Assembly (NCBI RefSeq): GCF_009917385.1
Contig: NZ_QWLJ01000018.1
Span: forward strand, 1-64,000
DNA from: Roseburia sp. 1XD42-34
GTDB taxonomy: Bacteria; Bacillota; Bacilli; Bacillales; Amphibacillaceae
Length of the DNA: 64,000 nucleotides
Direction of reading: 5' to 3'
Every line of letters begins with the position of its first letter. Position 1 is the stretch's first letter. Both the position numbers and the translations under genes were made by a program. The notes beneath the pieces were generated by a model. The model saw only the letters and a program-made list of their open reading frames with translations. It had not been told where the DNA came from and made no database searches. Shown one piece after another: positions 45,420-54,418 of this stretch.

Positions 45420-46103
45420 CTAGTGTGTGCTAATCATCTTTTCAACCACTTCATTTCTAGCCGATATAATCATATCCGTCATATTGACAAATAACCCTGT
45501 CTCAATAACCCCAACCAATTGTTTTAGCTGCTGATGCAATCGCTCAGGTTCATTTATTGTTTCAAAAGCACAATCTAAAATATAATTCCCGTTATCAGAA
45601 ATGAAAGGGTGCTTGTCCGTTGTTCGTAATACCGGTGTACAGCCAAACGTCTCTAAATATGCTGCGGTTTTTTGCCAACCAAATGGAATCACTTCAACAG
45701 GGAGAGGAAAATCCCCTAATTGTGCAACTCTTTTTGAAGCATCGACAATGATTATCAGCTTATCCGCTGCTTGTGCGACAATTTTTTCGCGAACTAGAGA
45801 ACCGCCACCTCCTTTAATTAATTGAAAATTAGTATCCACTTCATCTGCACCATCAATGGCAATGTCAATTTTTGTTGTCTCGGAAAAATCAGTTAGTGGA
45901 ATTCCATTCTCTTTAGCTATCTTTGCTGTCTGTTTAGAAGTCGGAACACCTTGAATTTCTAACCCGCTGTGTACATGATGTTTCAATTCTTCTAAGAAAT
46001 AATTCATAGTAGACCCTGTACCAAGTCCTACTGTCGTTCCATCACGAATGTAATTCACTGCTGCCTGCGCAGCTTTTTGCTTACTTTTGTCTATACTTTT
46101 CAT
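45420..46103 (-). CDS. rpiA: Ribose-5-phosphate isomerase A
   Basis: The 227-residue enzyme interconverts ribose-5-phosphate and ribulose-5-phosphate. Signature motifs are GLGTGSTM (substrate phosphate), IDGADEVD (catalytic Asp) and KGGGGSLVREK (catalytic Glu/Lys). Its place beside hxlA and hxlB suggests that ribulose-5-phosphate made or used by HPS is exchanged with ribose-5-phosphate. Bacilli usually use RpiB for housekeeping, so this copy is probably pathway-specific. Confidence 0.93.
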   Translation of the reverse strand: MKSIDKSKQKAAQAAVNYIRDGTTVGLGTGSTMNYFLEELKHHVHSGLEIQGVPTSKQTAKIAKENGIPLTDFSETTKIDIAIDGADEVDTNFQLIKGGGGSLVREKIVAQAADKLIIIVDASKRVAQLGDFPLPVEVIPFGWQKTAAYLETFGCTPVLRTTDKHPFISDNGNYILDCAFETINEPERLHQQLKQLVGVIETGLFVNMTDMIISARNEVVEKMISTH

Positions 46104-46119
46104 TGTAAGAAGCCTCCAT

Positions 46120-47394
46120 TTAATTAAATAAATTTGGGATGAAAAGTGTTATATTCGGTAGAAATGCAATTAATAATAAAATAGCCATAATAATGAACAA
46201 GTATGGCAAAACTGCTACAAAAGACCGTTCAATTGACAACTCGCCAATTTTTGCAGACAGTAACAATACTAATCCATATGGAGGGGTTGCTAAACCAATA
46301 GCAAGTGTAACTATAACTATAAGGCCTAAATGTACTGGATCTATTCCAAATTCAAGTGCTGTTGGTAGCATAATTGGGACAAATAAGATCATTGCTGGAA
46401 TTGCATCCATAAATGTTCCCACAAATAAAAAGAAAGCAATGATAATTAAAATAAACAGCCATTTTGCACTAACATTATTGGTAAAAAAGTCTTGAGCTAT
46501 CGTCCCTAATTGATAATAACTCATTAATTCTCCCAATGCACTTGCAGCCGCCAAAGCAAATAATGATAAAGAACTTAGCGCTAAGGTATCGAATAAGATT
46601 TTAGGCAAATCTTTTAATTTTAACGTTTTATAAAAAAAAATACTAATTAGAAATGTGTATAAAGAAGCAATTGCAGCGGCTTCTGTAGCAGTAAAAAAGC
46701 CAAGGATAATTCCACCAATGATAATAAACGGAGTTAATAAGGCTGGAACAGATTCGAGAACCAATTTTCCTAGTTCAGACCATTTTGGACGTGCTACTTT
46801 CGGAAAGTTCCGTTTCATAGCAATCATGTACACCAATACCATCATACCTAAGCCTATCAGTATGCCTGGAATTATTCCTCCTAGAAATAAAGCACCAATG
46901 GAAGCATTTGTTAAGCCTGCAAAAATTATCATTGGTATACTCGGGGGAATTATAACTCCTACAGTTGAAGACGCTGCCGTTACTCCAACGGCAGTCTCTT
47001 TATCATAGCCCTGTTTTTTCATACTAGGAATAAGAATTTTTCCAACCCCTGCAGCGTCTGCTTGTGATGCTCCCGACACACCAGCAAACATCATGGACAC
47101 TAGAATATTAGCATGGGCTAAGCCACCACGAATTGGACCAACAATAGCTAGTGCAAGATGGATTAATTTCTCTGAAATTTTTCCCGAATTCATTAAATTT
47201 GCAGCTAATATGAACAAAGGAACCGCTAGTAATACAAATGAATCTAAGCCATTTACCATTTTCATCGGCACGGTTGCTTCTGGCGTATATGGCATGCCAG
47301 TAATCCCTAACAACGCTACAATTCCAATGACAAAAGCAATGGGAACACCGATCGCCATCAAAGTAATGAATAAAACTAATAGTAATATGCCCAC
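46120..47394 (-). CDS. dctM: TRAP transporter large permease (DctM)
   Basis: The 424-residue protein has about 12 membrane helices and the DctM patterns MPYTPEATVPMKMVNGLDSFVLLAVPLFILAANLMN, GVSGASQADAAGVGKILIPSMKKQGY and IIPPSIPMIIF. It is the ion-coupled channel of the TRAP system and overlaps the small permease gene by one base. The likely cargo is a sugar acid, given the kdgK and eda partners. Confidence 0.93.
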   Translation of the reverse strand: MGILLLVLFITLMAIGVPIAFVIGIVALLGITGMPYTPEATVPMKMVNGLDSFVLLAVPLFILAANLMNSGKISEKLIHLALAIVGPIRGGLAHANILVSMMFAGVSGASQADAAGVGKILIPSMKKQGYDKETAVGVTAASSTVGVIIPPSIPMIIFAGLTNASIGALFLGGIIPGILIGLGMMVLVYMIAMKRNFPKVARPKWSELGKLVLESVPALLTPFIIIGGIILGFFTATEAAAIASLYTFLISIFFYKTLKLKDLPKILFDTLALSSLSLFALAAASALGELMSYYQLGTIAQDFFTNNVSAKWLFILIIIAFFLFVGTFMDAIPAMILFVPIMLPTALEFGIDPVHLGLIVIVTLAIGLATPPYGLVLLLSAKIGELSIERSFVAVLPYLFIIMAILLLIAFLPNITLFIPNLFN

Positions 47395-47897
47395 TATTGT
47401 AGCACCTCCTTAGCCTTCCAGCTATGAATGTGATTTATAAGGTGTGCTATAGAATAGACCACCATGGAACCTGACATAATTGGAACAGCTAACCATACAT
47501 ATCCCATTTTCATTTCAGGTATGGTTGCCCAAGTGTAATTCCAAAACTCGATGACTACTTGCATCCCTAAAAGAAAAATAACGCTATTAAATATAATTAA
47601 CAAAAAATCATTTACAAAACATAGAATCAACCTAGATTTACCCTTTAATTTCCTTAATAATAGATCAAAACTAAAATGTTCACGACGATTAACCATTACT
47701 GAAGCTCCCATAAATATTGCCCAAATAAATGAATAATTTGCTACCTCCTCTGTCCATATAACCGAAATTCCCATATATCTAGTAACAATTTGTAACATAA
47801 TTACTAAAAAGAATATGGTTAAACATGCAAACCCAAGAATTATTTGTGTCTTTTCCAGCAATCGTATGCATTTTTTCAAGTGGTCTCCCCCTATCAT
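47394..47897 (-). CDS. dctQ: TRAP transporter small permease (DctQ)
   Basis: The 167-residue protein has four membrane helices with the family pattern VIWTEEVANYSFIWAIFMGASVMVNRREHFSFDLL. Start is uncertain: the ATG at 47897 overlaps the dctP stop codon (ATGA), whereas a TTG at 47879 sits 5 bases after GGGGGAG and may be the true start, trimming six residues. It lies between the binding protein and large permease genes. Confidence 0.9.
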   Translation of the reverse strand: MIGGDHLKKCIRLLEKTQIILGFACLTIFFLVIMLQIVTRYMGISVIWTEEVANYSFIWAIFMGASVMVNRREHFSFDLLLRKLKGKSRLILCFVNDFLLIIFNSVIFLLGMQVVIEFWNYTWATIPEMKMGYVWLAVPIMSGSMVVYSIAHLINHIHSWKAKEVLQ

Positions 47898-48919
47898 TTG
47901 TTTTCTAAATCTCTTATGTCTTGCAACATTTTTTGTGCCCCTATTTCTTCTGCAAAGGCATCCTGTATCGGTCTTGCTAAATTAATCAAAGGCTCTCGAT
48001 TAATTTCATTCACCAATGCCCCTTCACTCATTGCCTTTTTCTTATATTCTATATCTTGCCTGTTTGTTTCCTCTCGCTCTGCTATAACTGAAGCTTTAGC
48101 TGCCTTCATAATAATGTTCTGCTGTTCTTCTGAGTACATAGCAAATTTTTCCCCATTTATTAAAAGAAAACGAGTTGTATAATCATGCGCTGTTTCTGTA
48201 ATAAATTTTCCGTTTTCTGTTGTGTGATGTGATTGTTGAACAAAAAATGGGTAAGCGTTCTCAGAAGAGTCTACAACGCCTTGTTGCAATCCTTGGTAAA
48301 GTTCCCCCCATGAAATAGAGGATGGAATAGCACCTGTAGCCTCCCAAAAATCTCCAATCACACCTGATGTTTGAGTTCGTAAAGACATACCTTGTAAATC
48401 ATCGATGGCTTCCAATGGTTTTTTTCCATAAAAATGCCTCACTCCTGCTGTCCAATAGCCTAATAGTTTAAAAGAATTGTTTGATTTGTCATTTATAATG
48501 TGAGCCATCTCTTTTCCTACGTCACCATCAACTACCTGAAGCCAATGCTCATAGCTTCTAAATAAGTACGGAACAGAAAACAAGTCTACTTCCCGAATTC
48601 CTGTTTGCGTCATAAAACCTGGAGATACAAGCACTACATCTGCAGCACCAAGCTGTAATTTTTCAACGAGCTCTGCTTCTTCCGTTCCAATTGTTCCAGC
48701 ATGTACTTCCACTTCCATACTTCCCTTAGATTCTTCTTCAATAACTTCTTTAAATCTCAACATTCCAGTTTGATAAGGAGTATCTGGGGATGTTTGGTTA
48801 TGGGCAGCAATAATTTTTAATTTACTGCTTTTAACAGATCCAACATCTTTTGTACATGCCACCAAAAAAGAAACCGCTATCAATATAAACATCAAGGTTA
48901 TTAATCGATAAACCTTCAC
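47894..48919 (-). CDS. dctP: TRAP transporter substrate-binding lipoprotein (DctP)
   Basis: The 341-residue protein has a lipoprotein signal with lipobox SFLVAC (Cys22). The DctP fold follows, including the conserved Arg region GMSLRTQTSGV that clamps the substrate carboxylate, and GELYQGLQQGVVDSSENAY. It binds an organic or sugar acid outside the membrane. Specificity is not predictable, though enzymes of the operon point to a KDG-forming acid or KDG itself. Confidence 0.92.
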   Translation of the reverse strand: MKVYRLITLMFILIAVSFLVACTKDVGSVKSSKLKIIAAHNQTSPDTPYQTGMLRFKEVIEEESKGSMEVEVHAGTIGTEEAELVEKLQLGAADVVLVSPGFMTQTGIREVDLFSVPYLFRSYEHWLQVVDGDVGKEMAHIINDKSNNSFKLLGYWTAGVRHFYGKKPLEAIDDLQGMSLRTQTSGVIGDFWEATGAIPSSISWGELYQGLQQGVVDSSENAYPFFVQQSHHTTENGKFITETAHDYTTRFLLINGEKFAMYSEEQQNIIMKAAKASVIAEREETNRQDIEYKKKAMSEGALVNEINREPLINLARPIQDAFAEEIGAQKMLQDIRDLENK

Positions 48920-48948
48920 AATTAAACCCCCCCTCTAGAGCAACGAAT

Positions 48949-49578
48949 TTATTCCGCTGCTCTTTTTATATATTTACTCGCTTCCTCTTGTAATCGCTGA
49001 TAATCTTCTTCCGTCTTTAAAGCAGCAGCGTTAACCAAATTACTGCCGATTCCGACTGCCTTTGCCCCATGCTGTATATAATCATTCATATTGTCTAATG
49101 TAATTCCTCCCGTAACCATTGCTTCAACATGCGGTAACGGTCCTAATATATTTTTGATATAACTAGGTCCGACCGTTGCAGCTGGAAAAATTTTCACCAT
49201 GCTTGCTCCATGTTCATAAGCAGTTACAATTTCAGTTGGTGTGAACACACCTGGAACATGTAGCATCCCGTAGCGATTGGTGAGCTTGAGCGTGTCTGTA
49301 TTTAATGAAGGCGAAACGATAAAATCAGCTCCCGCCAGCATGACTGTTCTAGCGGTTTCCGGATCAAGTACCGTACCTGCACCAATACAGCTCTTCTCTT
49401 TCATAGCTTCCTTTGCGGTAGAAATAACGTGCGTAACATTTGGTGTTTCGGCAGTAATTTCAACCGCTTTTACACCACCTGCAGATAGCGCCTTTAATAT
49501 TGGTACAATATTTTTTTCATCCGCTTTTCGGATAACAGCCACTACTTTAGTTTCTTTAATAACATCTATCGGTTTCAT
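48949..49578 (-). CDS. eda: KDPG/KHG aldolase
   Basis: The 209-residue class I aldolase has the Schiff-base lysine Lys129 (SMVKIFPAATVGPSYIKNILGPLPH), GAGTVLDPETARTVMLAGADFIVSPSLN and a C-terminal GGITLDNM. It splits 2-keto-3-deoxy-6-phosphogluconate into pyruvate and glyceraldehyde-3-phosphate. The Arg of the usual T(L/R)RT motif is replaced in VEITAETPNV, as in many Firmicute Eda proteins. With kdgK it completes a KDG catabolic branch. Confidence 0.93.
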   Translation of the reverse strand: MKPIDVIKETKVVAVIRKADEKNIVPILKALSAGGVKAVEITAETPNVTHVISTAKEAMKEKSCIGAGTVLDPETARTVMLAGADFIVSPSLNTDTLKLTNRYGMLHVPGVFTPTEIVTAYEHGASMVKIFPAATVGPSYIKNILGPLPHVEAMVTGGITLDNMNDYIQHGAKAVGIGSNLVNAAALKTEEDYQRLQEEASKYIKRAAE

Positions 49579-49597
49579 TGTTTTGACACTCCATTCT

Positions 49598-50155
49598 TCA
49601 TTCTAAATTTGCATGTTTTGTTTTTAAAACCTCGTTTGAGTTATGCATCTGCTCTTGCTCAAGAATATGGGCAATGACAGCATCCAATACTAAATGAGCT
49701 GATTGATCAAATTGACTTCCCAATGGTTGAATGGTTGCTGGCTCTTTTGACAATCGTTTTTTAGTGGCAGCGCGTACCTCTACGATACAATCACTATACT
49801 GAGCAATTATCGATTGCTTATTAGTCGTTACTAAGGCAATGGACGCGCCAATTGCAGCTGCTTTTTCTGCAAAATAAGCTAATGTCCCCGTATTTCCAGA
49901 ACCTGATATGATTAGTAATAAGTCATTAGCTTCCATACTAGGTGTGATCGTTTCTCCCACAACATAGACAGAATAACCACTATGCATCATACGGATTGCA
50001 AAGGCTTTCCCAATTAAGCCTGATCGACCAGTTCCTGCCACAAAAATGGAATTTGCTCGTTTTAATCGTTTGGCTAGTTCGACTGTCTCCTCTGGGTCGA
50101 TTGCTTGTATTACCTTGGTTACCTCCAAGGCTATCGCATCTAGTGTCTCTCTCAT
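49598..50155 (-). CDS. hxlB: 6-phospho-3-hexuloisomerase
   Basis: The 185-residue SIS-domain enzyme isomerises hexulose-6-phosphate and fructose-6-phosphate. Key segments are FVAGTGRSGLIGKAFAIRMMHSGYSVYVVGET and LLIISGSGNTG, with the PHI C-terminal PLGSQFDQSAHLVLDAV. HxlA and hxlB are normally adjacent; here they occupy opposite ends of the operon with transport and KDG genes between them. It lies 9 bp from the regulator gene. Confidence 0.9.
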   Translation of the reverse strand: MRETLDAIALEVTKVIQAIDPEETVELAKRLKRANSIFVAGTGRSGLIGKAFAIRMMHSGYSVYVVGETITPSMEANDLLLIISGSGNTGTLAYFAEKAAAIGASIALVTTNKQSIIAQYSDCIVEVRAATKKRLSKEPATIQPLGSQFDQSAHLVLDAVIAHILEQEQMHNSNEVLKTKHANLE

Positions 50156-50164
50156 GGTAATGTT

Positions 50165-51184
50165 TCATTCTCCCTTCCGTTTACAAGATTCTCTAATAAT
50201 TAATTGGGGGGAGAAACGATATACTCCCCTGTTTCCTTGGCCTGCTTCATTATTAAATTGGTTGAACAGCAATTGTGCAGCTTTTTTCCCCATTTCAAAT
50301 GCCGGTTGAGCAATCGTTGTTAGCGCCGGTGTGTAAAGCGACGCAAACGTCACATCATCGATACCTATAACAGCTACACTGTCTGGTATCCGAATGTGTT
50401 TATCTTTTACATACTGTAATAGTTGAATCATGACGCGATCGTTTAAAGCAAGTATAGCTTCCGGAGGATCAGATAAAGCAAGCAGCTTTTCCATCTCTTC
50501 TTCCATCTCTTCTAGCTTTGCGCTTATGACATATGAAGAATTTAGACAAATATCATGCATTTCAAGACTTGCTTTATACCCTTCTATTCGCTCAACGCGG
50601 GGGGTTATTGGGTCATACAGAGGCGGTGCAAGCATAGCAATTTTCCGGTATCCATTAGCTACTAATTGATCCACAGCTAATTGAGCAGCTTTATGATTAT
50701 TTAGTAAAACGGTATCTGTCTCAATTCCCGGAACGAGTCGATCCATAAATACAAACGGATAATGCTCTATAACTAAATCCTGATATAATGCGGTGTTTTT
50801 ACTGGTGGGAAACACAATAATCCCATCAACTTGCTTCGCGCGAAGCATATCAATATACCGCTTTTCCTTATCCGGGTCATCGTCGGCGTTACAAACAATC
50901 ACATGATAATCTTCCTCATGACAGTAATCTTCAATTGCCCGAATAACCCTTGTTGAGAAATCATGCAAGATATTTGCAACGATCACGCCAATCGTCCTCG
51001 TTGTCCTCTGCTTTAAGCTCCTGGCAATAATATTAGGCTGGTACTCCAATTCATTAATGGCAGCTTCCACTCGTTCTTTCGTTTTTTCACTCATATAATC
51101 AAAACGTTTATTCAAAAATTGCGATACAGTGCTTTTAGAAACTCCAGCGCGTACTGCTACATCTGTAATAGTTATTTTTTTCAT
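50165..51184 (-). CDS. LacI-family regulator (KdgR-like)
   Basis: The 339-residue repressor has an N-terminal HTH (ITDVAVRAGVSKSTVSQFLN, 4-23), the hinge helix (NIIARSLKQRTT) and a periplasmic-binding-like sensor domain (IGVIVANILHDF onward). It is the first gene of the operon and probably responds to KDG, KDPG or a related acid. A palindromic operator sits immediately upstream, implying autoregulation and control of the whole operon. Confidence 0.92.
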   Translation of the reverse strand: MKKITITDVAVRAGVSKSTVSQFLNKRFDYMSEKTKERVEAAINELEYQPNIIARSLKQRTTRTIGVIVANILHDFSTRVIRAIEDYCHEEDYHVIVCNADDDPDKEKRYIDMLRAKQVDGIIVFPTSKNTALYQDLVIEHYPFVFMDRLVPGIETDTVLLNNHKAAQLAVDQLVANGYRKIAMLAPPLYDPITPRVERIEGYKASLEMHDICLNSSYVISAKLEEMEEEMEKLLALSDPPEAILALNDRVMIQLLQYVKDKHIRIPDSVAVIGIDDVTFASLYTPALTTIAQPAFEMGKKAAQLLFNQFNNEAGQGNRGVYRFSPQLIIRESCKRKGE

Positions 51185-51202
51185 AAAGTTCCTCTTCCTC
51201 TA

Positions 51203-51233
51203 ATCTAAACCGGTTTAGTAAATCGGTTTAGAT
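51203..51233. promoter_or_regulatory. LacI-type operator upstream of the KDG/RuMP operon
   Basis: A perfect 14-bp palindrome CTAAACCGGTTTAG (51205-51218) is followed by a further half-site TCGGTTTAGAT. It lies about 20-50 bp upstream of the regulator start codon and fits a LacI/GalR central-CG operator. Confidence 0.75.
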
Positions 51234-51353
51234 GAATTATATATTAGTTTGCAGACGTTTTCAAGTATCACTGTTGCTGTTTACAAATAAAGACATAAAG
51301 TTTCCAATTGGCTCATAGATATAACTAACAATCATTGACAGGGAGTTATTCAC

Positions 51354-51746
51354 ATGGAAAATACAATTGGAATTACGGAAGACGAGATCAACCGCTATTA
51401 CGTGTTGCAACAGGAAAAAAAGGAGATAGAGCAGGAAATGAAACAATTAAAGAAAAAATTCCATCATGCCTTAGATGCAACCGTCGGAGAAAATCAAAAA
51501 GGTGAGATAACACGAGGGGATTTCTGTGCGCAACGACAAATTCGTACCTCTACACACTATGAACAGGATAGTACTATACGTCAATTGGAAAACATGCAAC
51601 TGGCCGAATTTATCATTATTGAAAAACGACCAGATACCGAAAAACTCGAAGCTGCAATTACATTAGGTTTGGTAGACGGAGAAGCATTTGAAAATTGTAA
51701 GCATACAAAAACAACCCAAGCCATCGTGGTTAGAAAAGTTCGTTAG
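51354..51746 (+). CDS. Hypothetical protein with N-terminal coiled coil
   Basis: The 130-residue protein starts behind CAGGGAG. Residues about 8-42 are a charged heptad-like helix (YYVLQQEKKEIEQEMKQLKKKFHHAL). A compact C-terminal part follows, with AEFIIIEKRPDTEKLEAAITLGLVDGEAF and KTTQAIVVRKV. The shape recalls small phage or replication-linked helical proteins, but I cannot name a family. It is divergent from the KDG operon and followed by repeat B9. Confidence 0.7.
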   Translation: MENTIGITEDEINRYYVLQQEKKEIEQEMKQLKKKFHHALDATVGENQKGEITRGDFCAQRQIRTSTHYEQDSTIRQLENMQLAEFIIIEKRPDTEKLEAAITLGLVDGEAFENCKHTKTTQAIVVRKVR

Positions 51747-51754
51747 CATATCTG

Positions 51755-51940
51755 TTATAAAGTGAACATCTCATCAGTGGGGTTTTCATTCATCCCCCAC
51801 TGATGGTTAGTTCCATAATGATACGCCCTAAATGTCTCTGAACGTGCCAGAATTTAGGTGCTATTATCTCCCACGTAGCCGTATAGATTATCCAACCCCT
51901 GAAGTGGGAGGCTTTCAGCACCTTATATGCAGAATAAAGT
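51755..51940 (+). repeat. Repeat family B, copy B9
   Basis: A well-preserved unit starting ATAAAGTGAAC, 9 bp after a stop codon, and ending GAATAAAG. Hairpin 1 is CATCAGTGGGG...CCCCACTGATG. The second fold pairs GGTGCTA-TTAT-CTCCCAC with GTGGGAG-GCTTT-CAGCACC. Confidence 0.9.
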
Positions 51941-52283
51941 TTCTTTATGTAGCTGAGGTGCAACCGCTACGGGATGAGTCTCAATTTATAATTTAGCTCG
52001 CTATACGAATTTCCATTAGCAATCTCCTTTCTCATTGTCCCCCTACTGATTGTTAGATAAACGAATGAGGCATTTGACTTGCAGTTACTCCATGGCATTT
52101 CCTTCTGGATCTCATTTCAGAGCATGGAGGTAAGTAAGGTAAGACTTGCTGTTAATTACCTATTAACGTATAGCCACGATGCTGGCGTCATAAACGCATT
52201 TATGACCACTGTTCACTGCATTATGTTTTTTATGCTCCCCCATTTATTGGCTCCATTCTAAATGTATTGTATGATATATACAA
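51941..52283. other. Gene-free stretch between repeats B9 and A9
   Basis: Short frames exist here but none has a start signal or protein-like composition. Nothing else recognised. Confidence 0.35.
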
Positions 52284-52735
52284 GAACAAAGGCGCAAGCA
52301 CCCGCTTAGCAACGTAGCAAATGACGAATCAACGAAAGTTAAAAGGAACCTTCCATCAGCAGGGTTTTCTTCACCCCCGCTGATGGTTAGTACCGTAAAG
52401 GCATGACCTAAAGGCCTTTGAACGAGTCGGGGATTTAGGTGCTGTTGCCTCCCGCTGCGACTTGTTCAGTTCACATCTTCCATTCTTAGACCGCGGGAGT
52501 CTACAACGCCTTTTTACGGGATAAAGGAATCATGCCACTAAAACAGGGGTGTGCCGACGTCTCGACGGCAAGCCCGTTTTTAGCCGGCCTTCCTCTTAGA
52601 GGCGAACCGATGTGGCCTTATCGTAAGGCACATTTCTAAAGTCGCATCGTTACTGAACTCATGCGCCGGGCGTGGCTAGTCGGTTATTTCGTTATCAAAG
52701 CACCTCATTTCATAGTTTCTTAATCTTAAAACAAA
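52284..52735 (+). repeat. Composite repeat: family B unit inside a family A unit (A9+B10)
   Basis: A 5' part at 52284-52340 (GAACAAAGGCGCAAGCACCCG...AACGAAAGTTAAAAGG), B unit at about 52337-52522 (hairpin CCATCAGCAGGG...CCCGCTGATGG; ends TTTTTACGGGATAAAGG), then A resumes at GGAATCATGCCACTAAAACAGGGG and runs to the tail at 52735. The insertion point equals that at 28.8 kb, and the B sequences of the two composites resemble each other more than other B copies. Confidence 0.9.
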
Positions 52736-52865
52736 TACAAAAAATGAAGAGGTGTTAAACCTTATGAACAAAGGAAATATATTTTTGCAACTAGTTTCGA
52801 ATTAGGAAGTGTTCTTTTCACACATTTTATTCTATCCCACTATATTTAAGGAAGAAGGTGATCAC

Positions 52866-53519
52866 TTGCAAACGAACCGTTTACCTATACTTATTTTAGT
52901 CATGAGTATTCTGTATATTTTTATTATTCCTCATGAGCCGCTTGCTTTTAAACTATTCTTTAAATTAATTCCAATGGTACTCATTATCATTTATGCTTTT
53001 TACCAAACACCAAAACAAAAAACAGCTGTACATTGGCTCATTCTAATTGGTCTGTTCTTCTGCTCTATTGGTGATGGGACGATACCATGGTTCGTTGTTG
53101 GTCTGTCTGCTTTTTTAATTGGCCATTTATTCTATTTAACTGGTTTTGTTTCCCAATGGAAATTTTCCAAATGGCGGGTAGCAAGTATCATTCCCATTGG
53201 GATTTACGCTTGGTTAATGGGCAATGAATTAGTTCAAGCAATTGCCCATTCAGAAGATACTTACCTTGTAATACCGGTGATTATTTATATTGCTGCAATT
53301 GCGAGTATGGCGTGGTTCGCAATCATGACCGGAAATATTTTTGCCAGTATTGGCAGTATCTTATTTGTCATTTCGGACTCTATTTTGGCATGGAATATGT
53401 TTGTTTCGCCTGTTAATTATGAGCATGTATTCGTTATGGTTACGTATTATGCCGCGCAACTTTTTATTGCCCACAGTCTCAGAAGTTTAGGGGGAAAGCA
53501 TACACAGCTAGTTTGGTAA
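52866..53519 (+). CDS. YhhN/TMEM86-family membrane protein (lysoplasmalogenase-like)
   Basis: This protein of about 217 residues has eight membrane helices and the family signatures LIGLFFCSIGDGTIPWFVVGLSAFLIGHLFYLTGF and SIGSILFVISDSILAWNMF, with conserved acidic residues inside helices. Eukaryotic relatives hydrolyse lysoplasmalogens; the bacterial substrate is unknown. Start TTG at 52866 follows GAAGGTGAT. A 13-codon frame with its own ribosome-binding site (52764-52805) lies upstream and could be a leader, but this is unproven. Confidence 0.85.
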   Translation: MQTNRLPILILVMSILYIFIIPHEPLAFKLFFKLIPMVLIIIYAFYQTPKQKTAVHWLILIGLFFCSIGDGTIPWFVVGLSAFLIGHLFYLTGFVSQWKFSKWRVASIIPIGIYAWLMGNELVQAIAHSEDTYLVIPVIIYIAAIASMAWFAIMTGNIFASIGSILFVISDSILAWNMFVSPVNYEHVFVMVTYYAAQLFIAHSLRSLGGKHTQLVW

Positions 53520-53624
53520 ACAAAGCCTACATTGCCGTTACCCCTCCTTTAAACTGTTCATTTCTATGCAGCCTTGAAATGATTGGCTTCGGTTTTTTAA
53601 ATGTAAAGCGAAAAAGAAACGCTT

Positions 53625-53668
53625 TTCCTCAGCTTGTAGAAAAATGTTCTGCAAGTTTTTTGTTATGC
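53625..53668 (+). terminator. Possible terminator after the YhhN gene
   Basis: A CTTG-TAGA / TCTG-CAAG stem with a 7-base loop is followed by TTTTTTG. It lies about 105 bp after the stop codon. Confidence 0.5.
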
Positions 53669-53732
53669 TCAGATTACTACTTTCACTTCTTCATGCTAGG
53701 CTTTACTAATAGTTCGATCATAGCAATTGAGT

Positions 53733-53922
53733 GATAAAATAAATTTTCCATCAGTGAGGACTTTCTTTCATCTCCTGCTAATTGGGAGTACCCTGATGCT
53801 ATAAAGGCCTCTAGTAGAAACGGACGTTTGGTTTTTGTTATCTCTCACTTAGACTTATTGCGGTATGGACTCTCTAATTCTTGAAGTGGAGTCTTACAAC
53901 ACCTTATATGCGAGATAAATAC
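53733..53922 (+). repeat. Repeat family B, copy B11 (diverged)
   Basis: It begins ATAAAATAAATTTTCCATCAGTGAGGA and ends GCGAGATAAAT. CTTTCATCTCC, TTGTTATCTCTCACTTAGACTTATTGCGG and GAGTCTTACAACACC arms are recognisable. Confidence 0.75.
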
Positions 53923-54418
53923 ATCTTAAGTCGTACATCACGTTATTTCCTTAGTCTGTTAACAACAGCATTAATCATGTGTACAATAATAATCGTCCAA
54001 AATATTGTCGCCTAGCCAATTACATAACAACCCATTCCATGCACGGAGAGTTTTTCTACTTATACAAAGACGACAGCTATTATCATCCCTATGCTCTAAC
54101 AAGTACGAATAGGCTTTTTTTAATGGCTGTAATCATAAAAAACTTTTCAATGGGGTATCTGTTTTTGCTTTAAAAAGTGTTCTATTTTTTGATAGCCCTA
54201 CTAAGTTAGTCATCTATCTTGGAAACTCTTTAAACTTGGTGAAGAAAATTGCTATCCATAGCGGTACGGTGCATTCCTATTTCACCACTTCAATCATATG
54301 TGACAAAATTGAAAGGTAGATGTAAGGAAAAACATGCAAAAATACTCTATTGCTCATGGTACCATTTCAAGTAGGAACTAATTTATAACGGCATTTCCTT
54401 AAGAAAGGATGATAATAG
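53923..54418. other. Gene-free stretch upstream of the BcrAB-like ABC operon
   Basis: No supported gene, repeat copy or clear promoter was found in this interval. Confidence 0.35.

Noticed and set aside
52079..52261. 60-codon TTG-started frame
   Set aside because: It has no ribosome-binding site and lies between repeats; the composition does not look conserved.
52764..52805. 13-codon frame (MNKGNIFLQLVSN) with AAGAGGTG upstream
   Set aside because: It could be a leader peptide, but no attenuator-like structure follows and such short frames arise by chance.
53513..53734. 73-codon frame after the YhhN gene
   Set aside because: No ribosome-binding site, overlaps the end of the YhhN gene and spans a terminator-like hairpin.
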